Part shown: positions 42,355 to 51,228 of the stretch, piece after piece
Layout of the letters: the number at the start of each line of letters is the position of its first letter
How positions within the stretch are numbered: the first letter of the stretch is position 1
NCBI GenBank assembly: GCA_002412765.1
Contig: DHVR01000061.1
Span: 1 to 64,000 of the forward strand
Source of the DNA: Leptolinea sp. UBA5203
GTDB taxonomy: Bacteria; Chloroflexota; Anaerolineae; Anaerolineales; Anaerolineaceae
DNA length: 64,000 nucleotides
Direction: 5' to 3'
Notes under the pieces: model-generated
The model's database searches: none
Told to the model about the DNA's origin: nothing
Seen by the model: only the letters and a program-made list of their open reading frames with translations
Position numbers and translations under genes: made by a program

Positions 42355-43743
42355 TCACCTCTCTGCCAGTATAGTTGCAATTTCTGTACCATCTCCACTG
42401 ATGCGTTCAACAGAACAACCAGCAGCTTGTAATTCATTCACATACGAGGCTGGAAAGGTTTGTTCGCCGCCAATCAAGAGCACTTTGCAGGCGAATTTGG
42501 CTTCTTCCAGAGAAAATCCGATAGTGGGTTTATGTTTTTTTACATAAGGGCGAATGGCATCCAGATGAAAGTCAGCAATGCCCCAATCATAGCTAGGCAA
42601 GAGGACGTATTCCCTCAGAGGATGATTGCAGTCAGAGACGACCATAGAAGGCGATTTAGGCATTGCCTGCGACGCAGAAAATACCGGGCGCCGTTTGGTT
42701 TTCGTAACGGAAGCCAGAACTTTTTCCTGCATGGCTTTACCCAAAGCCGTTCGGCTGCCATTTTCTTCGAACCAGGATTGTGGCCGCCAGGAGTCCGATT
42801 CACTGGAGGAGAGAATCCAGAAACTGCAAGCCAGGATATTGTCCGGCAGAGGCTGGATCTGGGTAATGTCATCCTGGGTGATTTCCGGATGGAGTAAATT
42901 ATATATTTCCTGATTACAGGAAATTAATTCTTTTTCAGAAAATAGGATGGGGTGAAATAAAGTGGGGTCTGCCGGGATGCCGCAGTGGTACAGCACGATG
43001 GGCAGTTCAAACCCGATCTCCGAGCGCATGATTTCGTTGTACCAATCGAAAATACGGAAGCCGCGTTGATCTTCAACCTCAGGCGGAGAAAAATAGGGAC
43101 GGGCAGTCGGCCATTGGTTTGGGCCGCCGGCCCCCCAGTTCAAACTATGTTTTCCAGTCCAAGTGTAGGCGGATAAGATAATGTGTTTAAAGATATTTTG
43201 CTCGCCGCGTTCCATAAGCATTTGGAACATACTGCGCAGGAAAAGCGTGTCCCAATAACTTCCGCCCGGCTGCAGCGGTGGTAAAATGGTCTGTAGGCCA
43301 TTTTGAGTGGCAAGGGCAACAAACGGCAGCAGGGTGTCGAGATATTTCCCGATCATGTCCTGGTCTGTCCAAGCCGATGTGTTCCAGCTGGATTTCTCAT
43401 TTGGACGATCGAAAAATTGGACAGTCTTCACACCCCAGGCGGCATAGGATTGAAGCAGGGGAGCGATCTCTGAGCGGGAAGGGGCATCCTTGAAGGTGAA
43501 CGTGAAACGGATGTTGACACTGATGCCAGCCTGTACCAGTCCCTGAATGAACCCTTCAGGGATGGCCCTGCCTTTTTCTGAAAGCAGGTTTACCCAGGTA
43601 ATGCCAAGGTTCTTCAGTTCTGGCAGCCAGGTGAGGAGATCCAATTCCCGATAATGGGTGGTATCCTCAAAATAATGGATACCAAAATGTGGAGATATCG
43701 CAGATTTATGAAGAGTTTCGTATTCGCCCATGTTTTTTTTCAT
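42355..43743 (-). CDS. TIM-barrel protein with a cell-wall-binding-repeat-like tail, first gene of the FtsZ-like operon
   Basis: The 462-residue protein has a GH-A-like barrel over about residues 15-345 (FGIHYF, LGITWVNLLSEKG, VKTVQFFDRPNEKSSW, PIVLYHCGIP). The last 100 residues include LLIGGEQTFPASYVNELQAA and VERISGDGTEIATILAER. That tail resembles one cell-wall-binding type 2 repeat (canonical VxRIxGxdRyeTA). The usual catalytic Glu blocks of glycosidases are not evident, and no signal peptide is seen, so a wall-binding role would need another export route. Start ATG 43743 is preferred to a TTG at 43752. The next gene begins four bases after its stop. Confidence 0.6.
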   Translation of the reverse strand: MKKNMGEYETLHKSAISPHFGIHYFEDTTHYRELDLLTWLPELKNLGITWVNLLSEKGRAIPEGFIQGLVQAGISVNIRFTFTFKDAPSRSEIAPLLQSYAAWGVKTVQFFDRPNEKSSWNTSAWTDQDMIGKYLDTLLPFVALATQNGLQTILPPLQPGGSYWDTLFLRSMFQMLMERGEQNIFKHIILSAYTWTGKHSLNWGAGGPNQWPTARPYFSPPEVEDQRGFRIFDWYNEIMRSEIGFELPIVLYHCGIPADPTLFHPILFSEKELISCNQEIYNLLHPEITQDDITQIQPLPDNILACSFWILSSSESDSWRPQSWFEENGSRTALGKAMQEKVLASVTKTKRRPVFSASQAMPKSPSMVVSDCNHPLREYVLLPSYDWGIADFHLDAIRPYVKKHKPTIGFSLEEAKFACKVLLIGGEQTFPASYVNELQAAGCSVERISGDGTEIATILAER

Positions 43744-43811
43744 CCTGGTCAACTATTTTCGCTGCATGGAATTAATGCAAGTTCCATGCCACGTAATCTG
43801 ACTGAGGTCGT

Positions 43812-44705
43812 ATGATATTAATCACGGGCGGAACAGGATTTGTGGGCAGTCATCTGGTGCCATATTTAACCGATCTAGGGTATCCGGTACGGTTATTAAT
43901 CAAACCCTCCAAGGAAAGCCCCGTTTTACCCACTGGAATTTCGGTTGATGCTGCGGTATGCAGCTTGAATGACGAGCGCGGCCTGATGGCCGCCATGAAA
44001 GGGGTAACAACCATTATTCATTTAGCCGGCAGTGAGCGCATGGGCACGCGGGCGGATTTGACTGCAGTGGATATTCACGGCACGCGTACCCTTACGGCTG
44101 TGGCTTCGGCAGCAAAAGTAAAACGCATCCTGTTTCTTAGTACTATCGGAGCGGATGTAAATTCCGCATTCCCGGTACTAAAAACCAAAGCGCTTGCGGA
44201 GCAAACCCTCATCCGCAGCGGAATTGCATATACCATCTTTCGCTGTGGTCCTATTTTTGGCAAGGGCGATCAATTTATCTCTGTATTTTCATCTATCATA
44301 AAATCTCTGCCGGGCATAGTGTTAATTCCTGCCAATGGACACATGTTTTTACACCCCCTGTGGATTGAAGATTTGATGGCAGTGATTGGGCTGAGTCTTA
44401 CTATCCCTGAAACCATGAATAGCATATATTGTCTTGGGGGTCCGGAATTTTTACCTTTTGAAGAGATATTGCACATGATTATGCAGCAGAAAGGGCAACA
44501 GCGCTTGATAATAAAAATCCCTCCTACCATTATGCGCATGATCGCCTTGTATGCGGAAACTTACATGAAGAAACCACCCATATCCATCTATTGGCTGGAT
44601 ACCTTATCGGCGGACCGCACCTGTCCGTTGGATACGCTGCCCAAAAAATTTGGCATCATCCCTGCTCGGTTAAGTGAAAAATTAGCCGGTATTTTGGAGA
44701 AATAA
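43812..44705 (+). CDS. NAD(P)-dependent epimerase/dehydratase-like SDR protein
   Basis: The 297-residue protein starts with an extended SDR Rossmann motif MILITGGTGFVGSHLVPYL. It belongs to the atypical SDR subgroup with NDUFA9-like and NmrA-like proteins: IHLAGSERMG and ILFLSTIGAD strands are present, but a YxxxK motif is not clear (ALAEQTLIRSGIAYTIFRCG fits the atypical form). It probably binds NAD(P) as a reductase or sensor. The stop overlaps the next start (TAATG), coupling it to the GH57 gene. Confidence 0.88.
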   Translation: MILITGGTGFVGSHLVPYLTDLGYPVRLLIKPSKESPVLPTGISVDAAVCSLNDERGLMAAMKGVTTIIHLAGSERMGTRADLTAVDIHGTRTLTAVASAAKVKRILFLSTIGADVNSAFPVLKTKALAEQTLIRSGIAYTIFRCGPIFGKGDQFISVFSSIIKSLPGIVLIPANGHMFLHPLWIEDLMAVIGLSLTIPETMNSIYCLGGPEFLPFEEILHMIMQQKGQQRLIIKIPPTIMRMIALYAETYMKKPPISIYWLDTLSADRTCPLDTLPKKFGIIPARLSEKLAGILEK

Positions 44706-46162
44706 TGTCTGAAGAAATTTTGCTATCCTCTTCCCTGTGTGTCCATGGACATTTCTATCAACCTCCGCGTGAGGATCCTCTAACTGGGGACATTCCTCAG
44801 GAAAAAGGTGCGGAGCCATTTCATGATTGGAATGAGAGGATTTTTGCGGAAAGCTATTTGCCCAATTTGGAAGCAGGAAACTTTTCTCTGATGAGCTACA
44901 ATGTCGGGCCGACGTTATTAACCTGGATGGATCAAATCTACCCGCAGGCCGTTGCCATGCTGATTGAGGCGGATCGGCAAAATGTCGCCCGCCATGGGGT
45001 GGGGAATGCCATTGCTCAGCCATATAATCATACGATCCTGCCTCTGGCTACTCATGAGGATAAGATTACGCAGATTGCCTGGGGAATCGCGGATTTCAAG
45101 CAGCGATTTGGCCGTGCGCCTCAAGGCATGTGGCTGCCGGAAACTGCAGTGGATATGGATGTTTTTGAAATCATGGCGCAGCAGGGAATTACCTTTACCA
45201 TATTGGCTCCCTGGCAGGGGGCAGAGGAAAATCTGAATCCAAGCCAGCCATACCGGGTGGCTTTATCCGATAACCGTTTTATGAATGTGTTTTTTTATGA
45301 AGCGGAATTATCCATGCTGGTCAGTTTTGATCCTACTGCCACATCCAACGCAGACTTGTTTGTCCAAAATCATTTAAAAAGAATGGATCAAAAATTCCCG
45401 CTGGTTCCCAATCGCATCTTAACCATCGCTTCCGACGGAGAACTCTATGGGCATCATCAGCCCAATCGGGAAAAATTTCTTGCCTATTTGTTGCAGCAGG
45501 CTGCCCCGCAAGCCGGGTACGAGGTGGTCTATCCCGCTTTGTGGATGAAAAAATATGGGGTGGATGAATCCATGCTCCTCCAGGAAAACACTTCCTGGAG
45601 CTGTCATCATGGCGTTTCCCGTTGGAATGGTACCTGTACTTGCACAGAAAATGCTTCCTGGAAGACCACTTTTCGCAATGTCTTTGATTCACTAGCTACC
45701 GACCTGGATAAGATTTATTTGAGTCAGTCTGCCTTATACTTTAATAATCCAAAGGCCGCAAAAAACGGTTTCATCAAGGTCATCAAAGATCAACGCACCT
45801 TTCACGATTTTTTAATGGAGTTTATCAAACCCGGCATGGAACTCAGCAAGGAAGAAAAAAATAAACTGCATTTCCTTTTCCAGGCGCAGTGGGAAAGACA
45901 GCGGATGTTCACTTCGTGTGCCTGGTTCTTTGACGATTTTGACCGAATTGAGCCGCAAAATAATGTGGCCTATCTGGCGCAAGCCATCTGGCTGACCTGG
46001 CAGGCAAGCGGCATCGACCTTTCTGCAAAAGCAGAAAAAGCACTTTCCGATGTAAAGAGTAATCGCAGGTCCCTATCCGCGGATTCGGTTTTCCTGAATC
46101 ACTGGAAGAGAGCCAATGCTTATGGATTCAAACTTAAGCAGGGTCCCCCGTTTGTGCTTTAA
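44705..46162 (+). CDS. Glycoside hydrolase family 57-type protein
   Basis: The 485-residue protein begins with the GH57 motif 1 VHGHFYQPPRE and has PYNHTILPLA, QGMWLPETAVD (nucleophile Glu block) and LTIASDGELYGHH (acid/base Asp block). Together these give all conserved regions of a heat-stable alpha-glucan enzyme. Many Chloroflexota encode this 450-500-residue type. Activities in the family include alpha-amylase, 4-alpha-glucanotransferase and branching enzyme; I cannot choose. No signal peptide. The convergent GH13 gene overlaps its last 29 bases. Confidence 0.9.
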   Translation: MSEEILLSSSLCVHGHFYQPPREDPLTGDIPQEKGAEPFHDWNERIFAESYLPNLEAGNFSLMSYNVGPTLLTWMDQIYPQAVAMLIEADRQNVARHGVGNAIAQPYNHTILPLATHEDKITQIAWGIADFKQRFGRAPQGMWLPETAVDMDVFEIMAQQGITFTILAPWQGAEENLNPSQPYRVALSDNRFMNVFFYEAELSMLVSFDPTATSNADLFVQNHLKRMDQKFPLVPNRILTIASDGELYGHHQPNREKFLAYLLQQAAPQAGYEVVYPALWMKKYGVDESMLLQENTSWSCHHGVSRWNGTCTCTENASWKTTFRNVFDSLATDLDKIYLSQSALYFNNPKAAKNGFIKVIKDQRTFHDFLMEFIKPGMELSKEEKNKLHFLFQAQWERQRMFTSCAWFFDDFDRIEPQNNVAYLAQAIWLTWQASGIDLSAKAEKALSDVKSNRRSLSADSVFLNHWKRANAYGFKLKQGPPFVL

Positions 46163-49100
46163 ATAAGGCGATTAACGCCTCCAACTTGTATTGACTTTTC
46201 TCAGTAAAAGCAAAATACACGCTCAGATCCAATGCTGGCAGCAGTTTTTTGGCATCTTCCGGCCAAATTTGCAGTGTTACTTTTCCAGCAAGGACGAAGA
46301 TGTAATACGATTCCCTATGGAACCAGGTGATTTCCTGATAGGTATTGACTTGCAGTAGGGATTGGATGGCAGGTTTGGATAATATCTCTGTAAAGGGGGC
46401 GCTTACCAGAAGGTTGGATGGTTGAGACAACTTTTCTTGTAGGAAGACTGTCCATTCCAACAAGAACAATTGGAACTTAACCAATTGTTGTTTCTGTTCC
46501 TCATCCAGTCCGTAAGCGCTTAATAATTCCAGCAAATATTTTCCGAACACGAATCGCTCGCCATGAATTTCAGGGATGGACTGAATGGAGCTTAAAATGG
46601 GAGCCAAAATCTGCGTGGTTAGAATGGCTACCGTGAACAAGCCTTCCAGCGGCAAGGAGCTGAGGGGAAGCTCATCCTTAATTGGCAATTGCTGATCCAG
46701 TTCCTTCAACATGCGTTTCCACTGGGAGTCAGTGGGAAGCTGTAAAGCAGGTAAATCATAAGCTGGGGAAAGGGCTTCATGCCAATCTGCCAGAAGCTTA
46801 TCTGCGAAGGGTTTTGATGTTTGCAGAGAGGGGAATCCGGGTATCCTGACTGGCCCTTGATCCAACAGGTAAATTGGATGGTGAGAGGCGCACTCTTTGA
46901 GCGGCGCCAATAAGAGATTAACAGCTTCCAGTTCGATACTGGGCGTGCCTTTGCCATTGAGATGATCAAGAATCTTCTGGTAAAAACCGCTGATATCCTC
47001 GGCGATAATGCGGAAATCCAGGAAGGTGTGATATTTATAGGCTCCAAGGGAAACGAAGAAACCATGTTCATGTAGATCAAGGGTTTTGCGGATATAGCGT
47101 AAATTGGTGGATTGATCCTTGAAAATGACAAAACTATTGGCATTCAAGGGAAGCGCCAACGCTTCTGCCAAAGTGAGCGATTTATCCGAGTCAATACTCC
47201 AGGCATAATGAATCCAGCCCTGGGTTTCAGCATATTTATTGTGGAAATAAACCAGCGAGCGTTTATCATCCACCCGATTGGAATAGACGTAGACGTTTTC
47301 GTTTTTACCCGTCAGAGTATCGTGAAAATCAAACATGTGGAAATTGGCAACTTCAGAAAATTGTCCCCGGCGTTTCAGCAGCGGGAAGATTTCTTGTTCG
47401 TGCCGGTGCAGGAAATGCAAGTCCGGAGTTTCATCCAGGTAGGCCTGGCGGTATTCCATACCATATTTTTCAGAAAAGCCTTCAATCTGACCGTGCCCAA
47501 ACATAGGCAGACCGGGGAAAGTCGCCAGCATGGTGCAAACCCCAAAATATTTGTCCTCTTTGGAAAACTGCTGGACGGCAGTTTCTTCATCCGGGTTGTT
47601 CATGAAATTGACATAGCGTTTGAGAATTTCCGGATTATATTCCAGGGTGTTGCGGATGAGGGTCAAGAAATTCTGATTATCTTCATCGCGCAGCAAATGC
47701 ATGAAGGCGCTGTTGTACACCCTGTGCATACCCAGCGTACGTACAAAATAACTTTCCATCAACCAGAAAGCTTCGGCCAGCAACAGTGTGTCCGGAACTT
47801 CAGCGGCAATACGGTCCACAACCTCCCGCCAGAATTCGACGGGCATCAAGCGGTTGAACTCGTCATCGCTCATGCCTCGGCCGGCTCGCGAGGGGATATC
47901 GCCGGCGTGACCGGGCGAGGGGAACCATAAGCGCTGATAATGGCGCTTGGTGAGGATCATGGCGGCATCGAAGCGAATGATTGGGGAAAGTCTGGCAACA
48001 TTCAAAATAGTTTGAATAACTTCTTCGCGAACTTTAGCATTCATATAATTAAGCTGGGCGGTATCATTCCAGGGCATGCTGGTGCCGTCGTTGCCATGAT
48101 AGATGTAACGCGTTTCGCCGGAGGCATAATTTTGATAACGAAAAACCACTGCCGCATCCGTTCGCTCATAATAGTGGTCTTCAATTTGAATATTGTAGGT
48201 AGGATCGCTGGAAAGGTTTTGCCCATGGAAGGTATAGGAAGAATAAGGGGGGGTATCCAGAGAAATGAACCAGTCCGGGTGATTCTTGACCCAGGTGGAA
48301 TCCAGACCCATATGATTGGGAACCATATCCGTTCCCATACGGATACCCAATTTTGAAGCACGGTATTTTAAATTCTCAAAGGCCTGAGTCCCGCCTAAAT
48401 CGTTCGCGACATGGTAATCCGCCAGAGAATAAGCCGAGGCCAGAGCTTCCGGATTGCCGCATAAGCGTTTGATCACGGCTGAAGCGGAACTGCGCTCCCA
48501 AACGCCAATTAACCACAGGCCGGAGAATCCTCTGGAAGCCAATTCCTGCAACGTTTCATCCGGGATTTCATCGAGAGTCCGGATTTCCCGTTGATAACTT
48601 TTAGAAAGTTGATGCAACCAGACGTGTATATTCTTGGCAATGAGGACCAGTTTGGGCATCCAATTTTTATCTTCGGTAAAATTTTCCAGTTCTTCATCGC
48701 TGCCATTTTTATAGTCAGGAATCTGAACTACATGTCCGCCGGAAAACCAGGATTTTTCTTCCTCGCGAATAAAGTCCATGCCGTTGAGCAGGGAAAGTAA
48801 ATCATCTTCCAGATAATCCTGCCAGTGGGTACGGATGAATTCCATCTGAGCCAGGAGATCGTTGGGCGCATGGCGAATGGGTTCCATCAGGAAAGAGATA
48901 AAATCGCCGCCGCTTTGCTTGCCGGCTGCACCGCTGGGTGTGAATTCGCGAAATTGTTCAATAAAGGTCAGATAGGCGGTGTTTTCTGCTAATTTCTGAT
49001 CGGAGATCAGTTTGTTTATGAGGAACAAAGCTGGATTCTGATTGGCAATCCACAGATAGAGCATCTCTTCCTGGGGGGTACTTTTCCAGACTTCAGTTTT

Positions 49101-49445
49101 TTTTATTTGAAAGGCTTCTTGAAAAACCTGCTGGGTATTTTCAATTTTTTTAGCAGGGACTTTTTGAGATAATTTTTTATGAAAAGAATCCCAGATGAGA
49201 TTGGGCTGGGAAAATGTCCGTTGGAAAATGCGATGATAGATAATGTGAATCAGAGCATGCCCATTGATTAACCAGGGCTTAATCAATTGAAGTTGTCCCA
49301 GAGGATCGGGTTGAGCTTGCAGGCTGTCGGTTAATCGCTGGCAGTCGTTGTAAGTGTTAATCAATATTCTGCCGGTTTCCGCATCGAGAAACGACGACAA
49401 CTGAAAGACATTAGCTGAATCGGAGGAAATATGAAAGTGCGCCAT
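46134..49445 (-). CDS. Large GH13-family alpha-glucan-active enzyme
   Basis: The 1103-residue protein carries a GH13 barrel at about residues 300-720: TDMVPNHMG (region I), IIRFDAAM with the nucleophile Asp (region II), LLLAEAFWL with the acid/base Glu (region III) and FMNNPDEE (region IV). About 300 residues precede it and 380 follow it without a recognised fold. GFSGLWLIGVWERS and LFGHGQIEG-like stretches suit alpha-amylase or trehalose/sucrose-type subfamilies. No signal peptide. Region IV has NNPDE instead of the common NHD. With GH57 on the opposite strand it suggests glycogen or maltodextrin turnover. A TGCTATACT extended -10 lies at about 49480 on the minus strand. Confidence 0.88.
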   Translation of the reverse strand: MAHFHISSDSANVFQLSSFLDAETGRILINTYNDCQRLTDSLQAQPDPLGQLQLIKPWLINGHALIHIIYHRIFQRTFSQPNLIWDSFHKKLSQKVPAKKIENTQQVFQEAFQIKKTEVWKSTPQEEMLYLWIANQNPALFLINKLISDQKLAENTAYLTFIEQFREFTPSGAAGKQSGGDFISFLMEPIRHAPNDLLAQMEFIRTHWQDYLEDDLLSLLNGMDFIREEEKSWFSGGHVVQIPDYKNGSDEELENFTEDKNWMPKLVLIAKNIHVWLHQLSKSYQREIRTLDEIPDETLQELASRGFSGLWLIGVWERSSASAVIKRLCGNPEALASAYSLADYHVANDLGGTQAFENLKYRASKLGIRMGTDMVPNHMGLDSTWVKNHPDWFISLDTPPYSSYTFHGQNLSSDPTYNIQIEDHYYERTDAAVVFRYQNYASGETRYIYHGNDGTSMPWNDTAQLNYMNAKVREEVIQTILNVARLSPIIRFDAAMILTKRHYQRLWFPSPGHAGDIPSRAGRGMSDDEFNRLMPVEFWREVVDRIAAEVPDTLLLAEAFWLMESYFVRTLGMHRVYNSAFMHLLRDEDNQNFLTLIRNTLEYNPEILKRYVNFMNNPDEETAVQQFSKEDKYFGVCTMLATFPGLPMFGHGQIEGFSEKYGMEYRQAYLDETPDLHFLHRHEQEIFPLLKRRGQFSEVANFHMFDFHDTLTGKNENVYVYSNRVDDKRSLVYFHNKYAETQGWIHYAWSIDSDKSLTLAEALALPLNANSFVIFKDQSTNLRYIRKTLDLHEHGFFVSLGAYKYHTFLDFRIIAEDISGFYQKILDHLNGKGTPSIELEAVNLLLAPLKECASHHPIYLLDQGPVRIPGFPSLQTSKPFADKLLADWHEALSPAYDLPALQLPTDSQWKRMLKELDQQLPIKDELPLSSLPLEGLFTVAILTTQILAPILSSIQSIPEIHGERFVFGKYLLELLSAYGLDEEQKQQLVKFQLFLLEWTVFLQEKLSQPSNLLVSAPFTEILSKPAIQSLLQVNTYQEITWFHRESYYIFVLAGKVTLQIWPEDAKKLLPALDLSVYFAFTEKSQYKLEALIALFKAQTGDPA

Positions 49446-49935
49446 GGACTACCCTTTAAACCGTTTAGTTTTCTTCTGACAGTATAGCAGAGAGCAGGCA
49501 ATTAAAAAATATGGAAAACGAGTTAAGTAAAAAGCAAAATGAATAATCGGATTCTAAAAAAGGAGTTCAGGAAGGGGATATGTTGTTCTAGGTGACAATT
49601 TCTGTAAAACCCATAGGATCTTGCGGTATGCACTTTATTCATGGTTTGATAAAGACCCTATTGGTTTGGCCTAGTATTGGCGCAGGGATTACCCATATTT
49701 ATCCGGATAAGAATTCCAAAAAATTAAAGCGACGCCCGGGCGGCGTAGGGGGAGGTCTCAGACCTCCCCCTACGCATGATGGGTAGCTCCCTCGCATGGT
49801 GATCGCCACGCCAGACATGCCCACCTCGCACACCATCCCGCCGCCTGTCCTGCAACCGGCAACCCAATGCGCGCCTTGCTCGTACTTAGAGTTTTTAAAC
49901 AGCTTCTTAGGGTCTAAGTTGTCCTCAATTTTTTG
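49446..49935. other. Intergenic region with a palindromic repeat element
   Basis: About 490 bases between two minus-strand genes. It contains the GH13 promoter area and the inverted repeat at 49743-49775 flanked by GC-rich sequence. Short frames here have no family features. Confidence 0.5.
49743..49775. repeat. Perfect 14-bp inverted repeat, REP-like
   Basis: GCGTAGGGGGAGGT (49743-49756) and its exact complement (49762-49775) flank a five-base loop. There is no T-run and no gene ends close by. GTAGGGGN-type palindromes are common dispersed intergenic elements in several bacterial groups. The flanks, GC-rich on both sides, suggest a longer inserted unit of unclear limits. Confidence 0.7.
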
Positions 49936-51090
49936 CTAGATTTGTCCAAAGATATGAGTGATGATGTTGGATCCGGATCCGCCGATATTTTGACTCATTC
50001 CAATGCGGGCGTTTTCAATTTGATTCAACCCGGCTTCCCCGCGTAATTGTTGGATGACTTCGAATATTTGATACATCCCGGTAGCCCCAACGGGGTGCCC
50101 GCGAGCCTTCAGCCCGCCGCGGGTGGCCACGGGGATTCTGCCGCTGGGCAGGATGTCCCCATCCAAGGCCAGGCGGGGTCCCTGACCGCGTTCTGCGAAA
50201 CCGCAGGCTTCCAAAGACAAGGCTGCCATGATGGTAAAGGCATCATGGTATTCGAAAAGATTGATGTCCTTGGGTTCCAAGCCAGCCTGCGCAAAGGCTT
50301 GCTTGACGGATTTCTCAGCAGCGCTCAACCATAACGGATCTTTACGGCCATGAACGGCGATGGAATCCGTGGCGGCACCTGAACCCAGCACCCGCACCAG
50401 GCGCTTGGTTGTACTGTGAATGGCATCCTCGGCAACAATAAGAATTGCTGCAGCGCCATCTCCCATGGGGGAGGCATCAAAGATGTTAATCGGATCCGCA
50501 ACCACGTGCGCTTTGCGGTAGGTTTCCAAAGTCAGGGTGGAGTGGAACCGGGCCAGGGGATTATGCATGGCGTTATTGTGGGCATTGATCGAGAATCCGG
50601 CAAAATCGTCATGCTTCCAGCTGTATTCGTGGAGGTATCGCTGCATGACCAACGCATTCAGGGCGACAAAGGATACACCCTGGTCGGCTTCCCAATCCGC
50701 ATCCGAAGCGGTGGCCAATTCAGCGGTGATTTCACCGCTGGGGGAATCTGTCATTTTTTCCACGCCGATCGCCAAGGCGGAATCCACTTCACCGGATGCC
50801 ACAGCGATCAAGGCAGCCCGGAAAGCGGCAGCACTGGAACTGCATGCGGCTTCAATCCGTACGGCTTCTTTGTACTTTAATCCTAGCCAGTCGCCTATAT
50901 AGGATCCCAATTGTTGTTGGTGATTGGCGGAGCCGGACATCATGTTGCCGATAAAAACACTGTCTACGCTGGAGATACCGGCATCCGTGATGGCTGCCAG
51001 ACCAGCTTCACCCGCCAGTTCCCTTAAGGAAAACTGCCAGTGTTCATTGATGGATGTTGCGCCAATGCCGAGTACAACTACTTTTCGCAT
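49936..51090 (-). CDS. Thiolase-family acetyl-CoA acyltransferase
   Basis: The 384-residue protein matches the SCP2-like thiolase group: VVVLGIGATSINEHW at the start, nucleophile Cys83 in EAACSSSAAAF, YHDAFTIMA, GGLKARGHPVGATG with catalytic His, and a final SQNIGGSGSN. These enzymes condense or cleave acyl-CoA; many lie beside a zinc-ribbon/OB-fold DUF35 partner, which is missing here. ATG 51090 is chosen because family similarity begins there; the upstream extension to 51222 runs into the divergent promoter. TATAAT on the minus strand at 51124-51129 fits as its -10 box. Confidence 0.9.
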   Translation of the reverse strand: MRKVVVLGIGATSINEHWQFSLRELAGEAGLAAITDAGISSVDSVFIGNMMSGSANHQQQLGSYIGDWLGLKYKEAVRIEAACSSSAAAFRAALIAVASGEVDSALAIGVEKMTDSPSGEITAELATASDADWEADQGVSFVALNALVMQRYLHEYSWKHDDFAGFSINAHNNAMHNPLARFHSTLTLETYRKAHVVADPINIFDASPMGDGAAAILIVAEDAIHSTTKRLVRVLGSGAATDSIAVHGRKDPLWLSAAEKSVKQAFAQAGLEPKDINLFEYHDAFTIMAALSLEACGFAERGQGPRLALDGDILPSGRIPVATRGGLKARGHPVGATGMYQIFEVIQQLRGEAGLNQIENARIGMSQNIGGSGSNIITHIFGQI

Positions 51091-51185
51091 AATTCTTGTC
51101 CTTAAAGAAGGGTCGTTGCTTGTATTATAGCTGGACTTTCTATCAAATCCTATCAACTGCTGACTTGGTTTTTTATGGGCTGGTT

Positions 51186-51191
51186 TATAAT
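51186..51191 (+). promoter_or_regulatory. -10 box for the CapA operon
   Basis: TATAAT at 51186-51191 lies 37 bases before the GTG start at 51229. It excludes the in-frame ATG at 51175 as a translation start if this promoter is used. No convincing -35 box was found. Confidence 0.35.
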
Positions 51192-51228
51192 TGTTGAAAA
51201 TCCTCAACAGCAACTGGAGCAAGATTTT

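Noticed and set aside
49592..49786. Short plus-strand frame across the inverted repeat
   Set aside because: Low-complexity Gly/Pro tail arises from the palindrome; no ribosome site.
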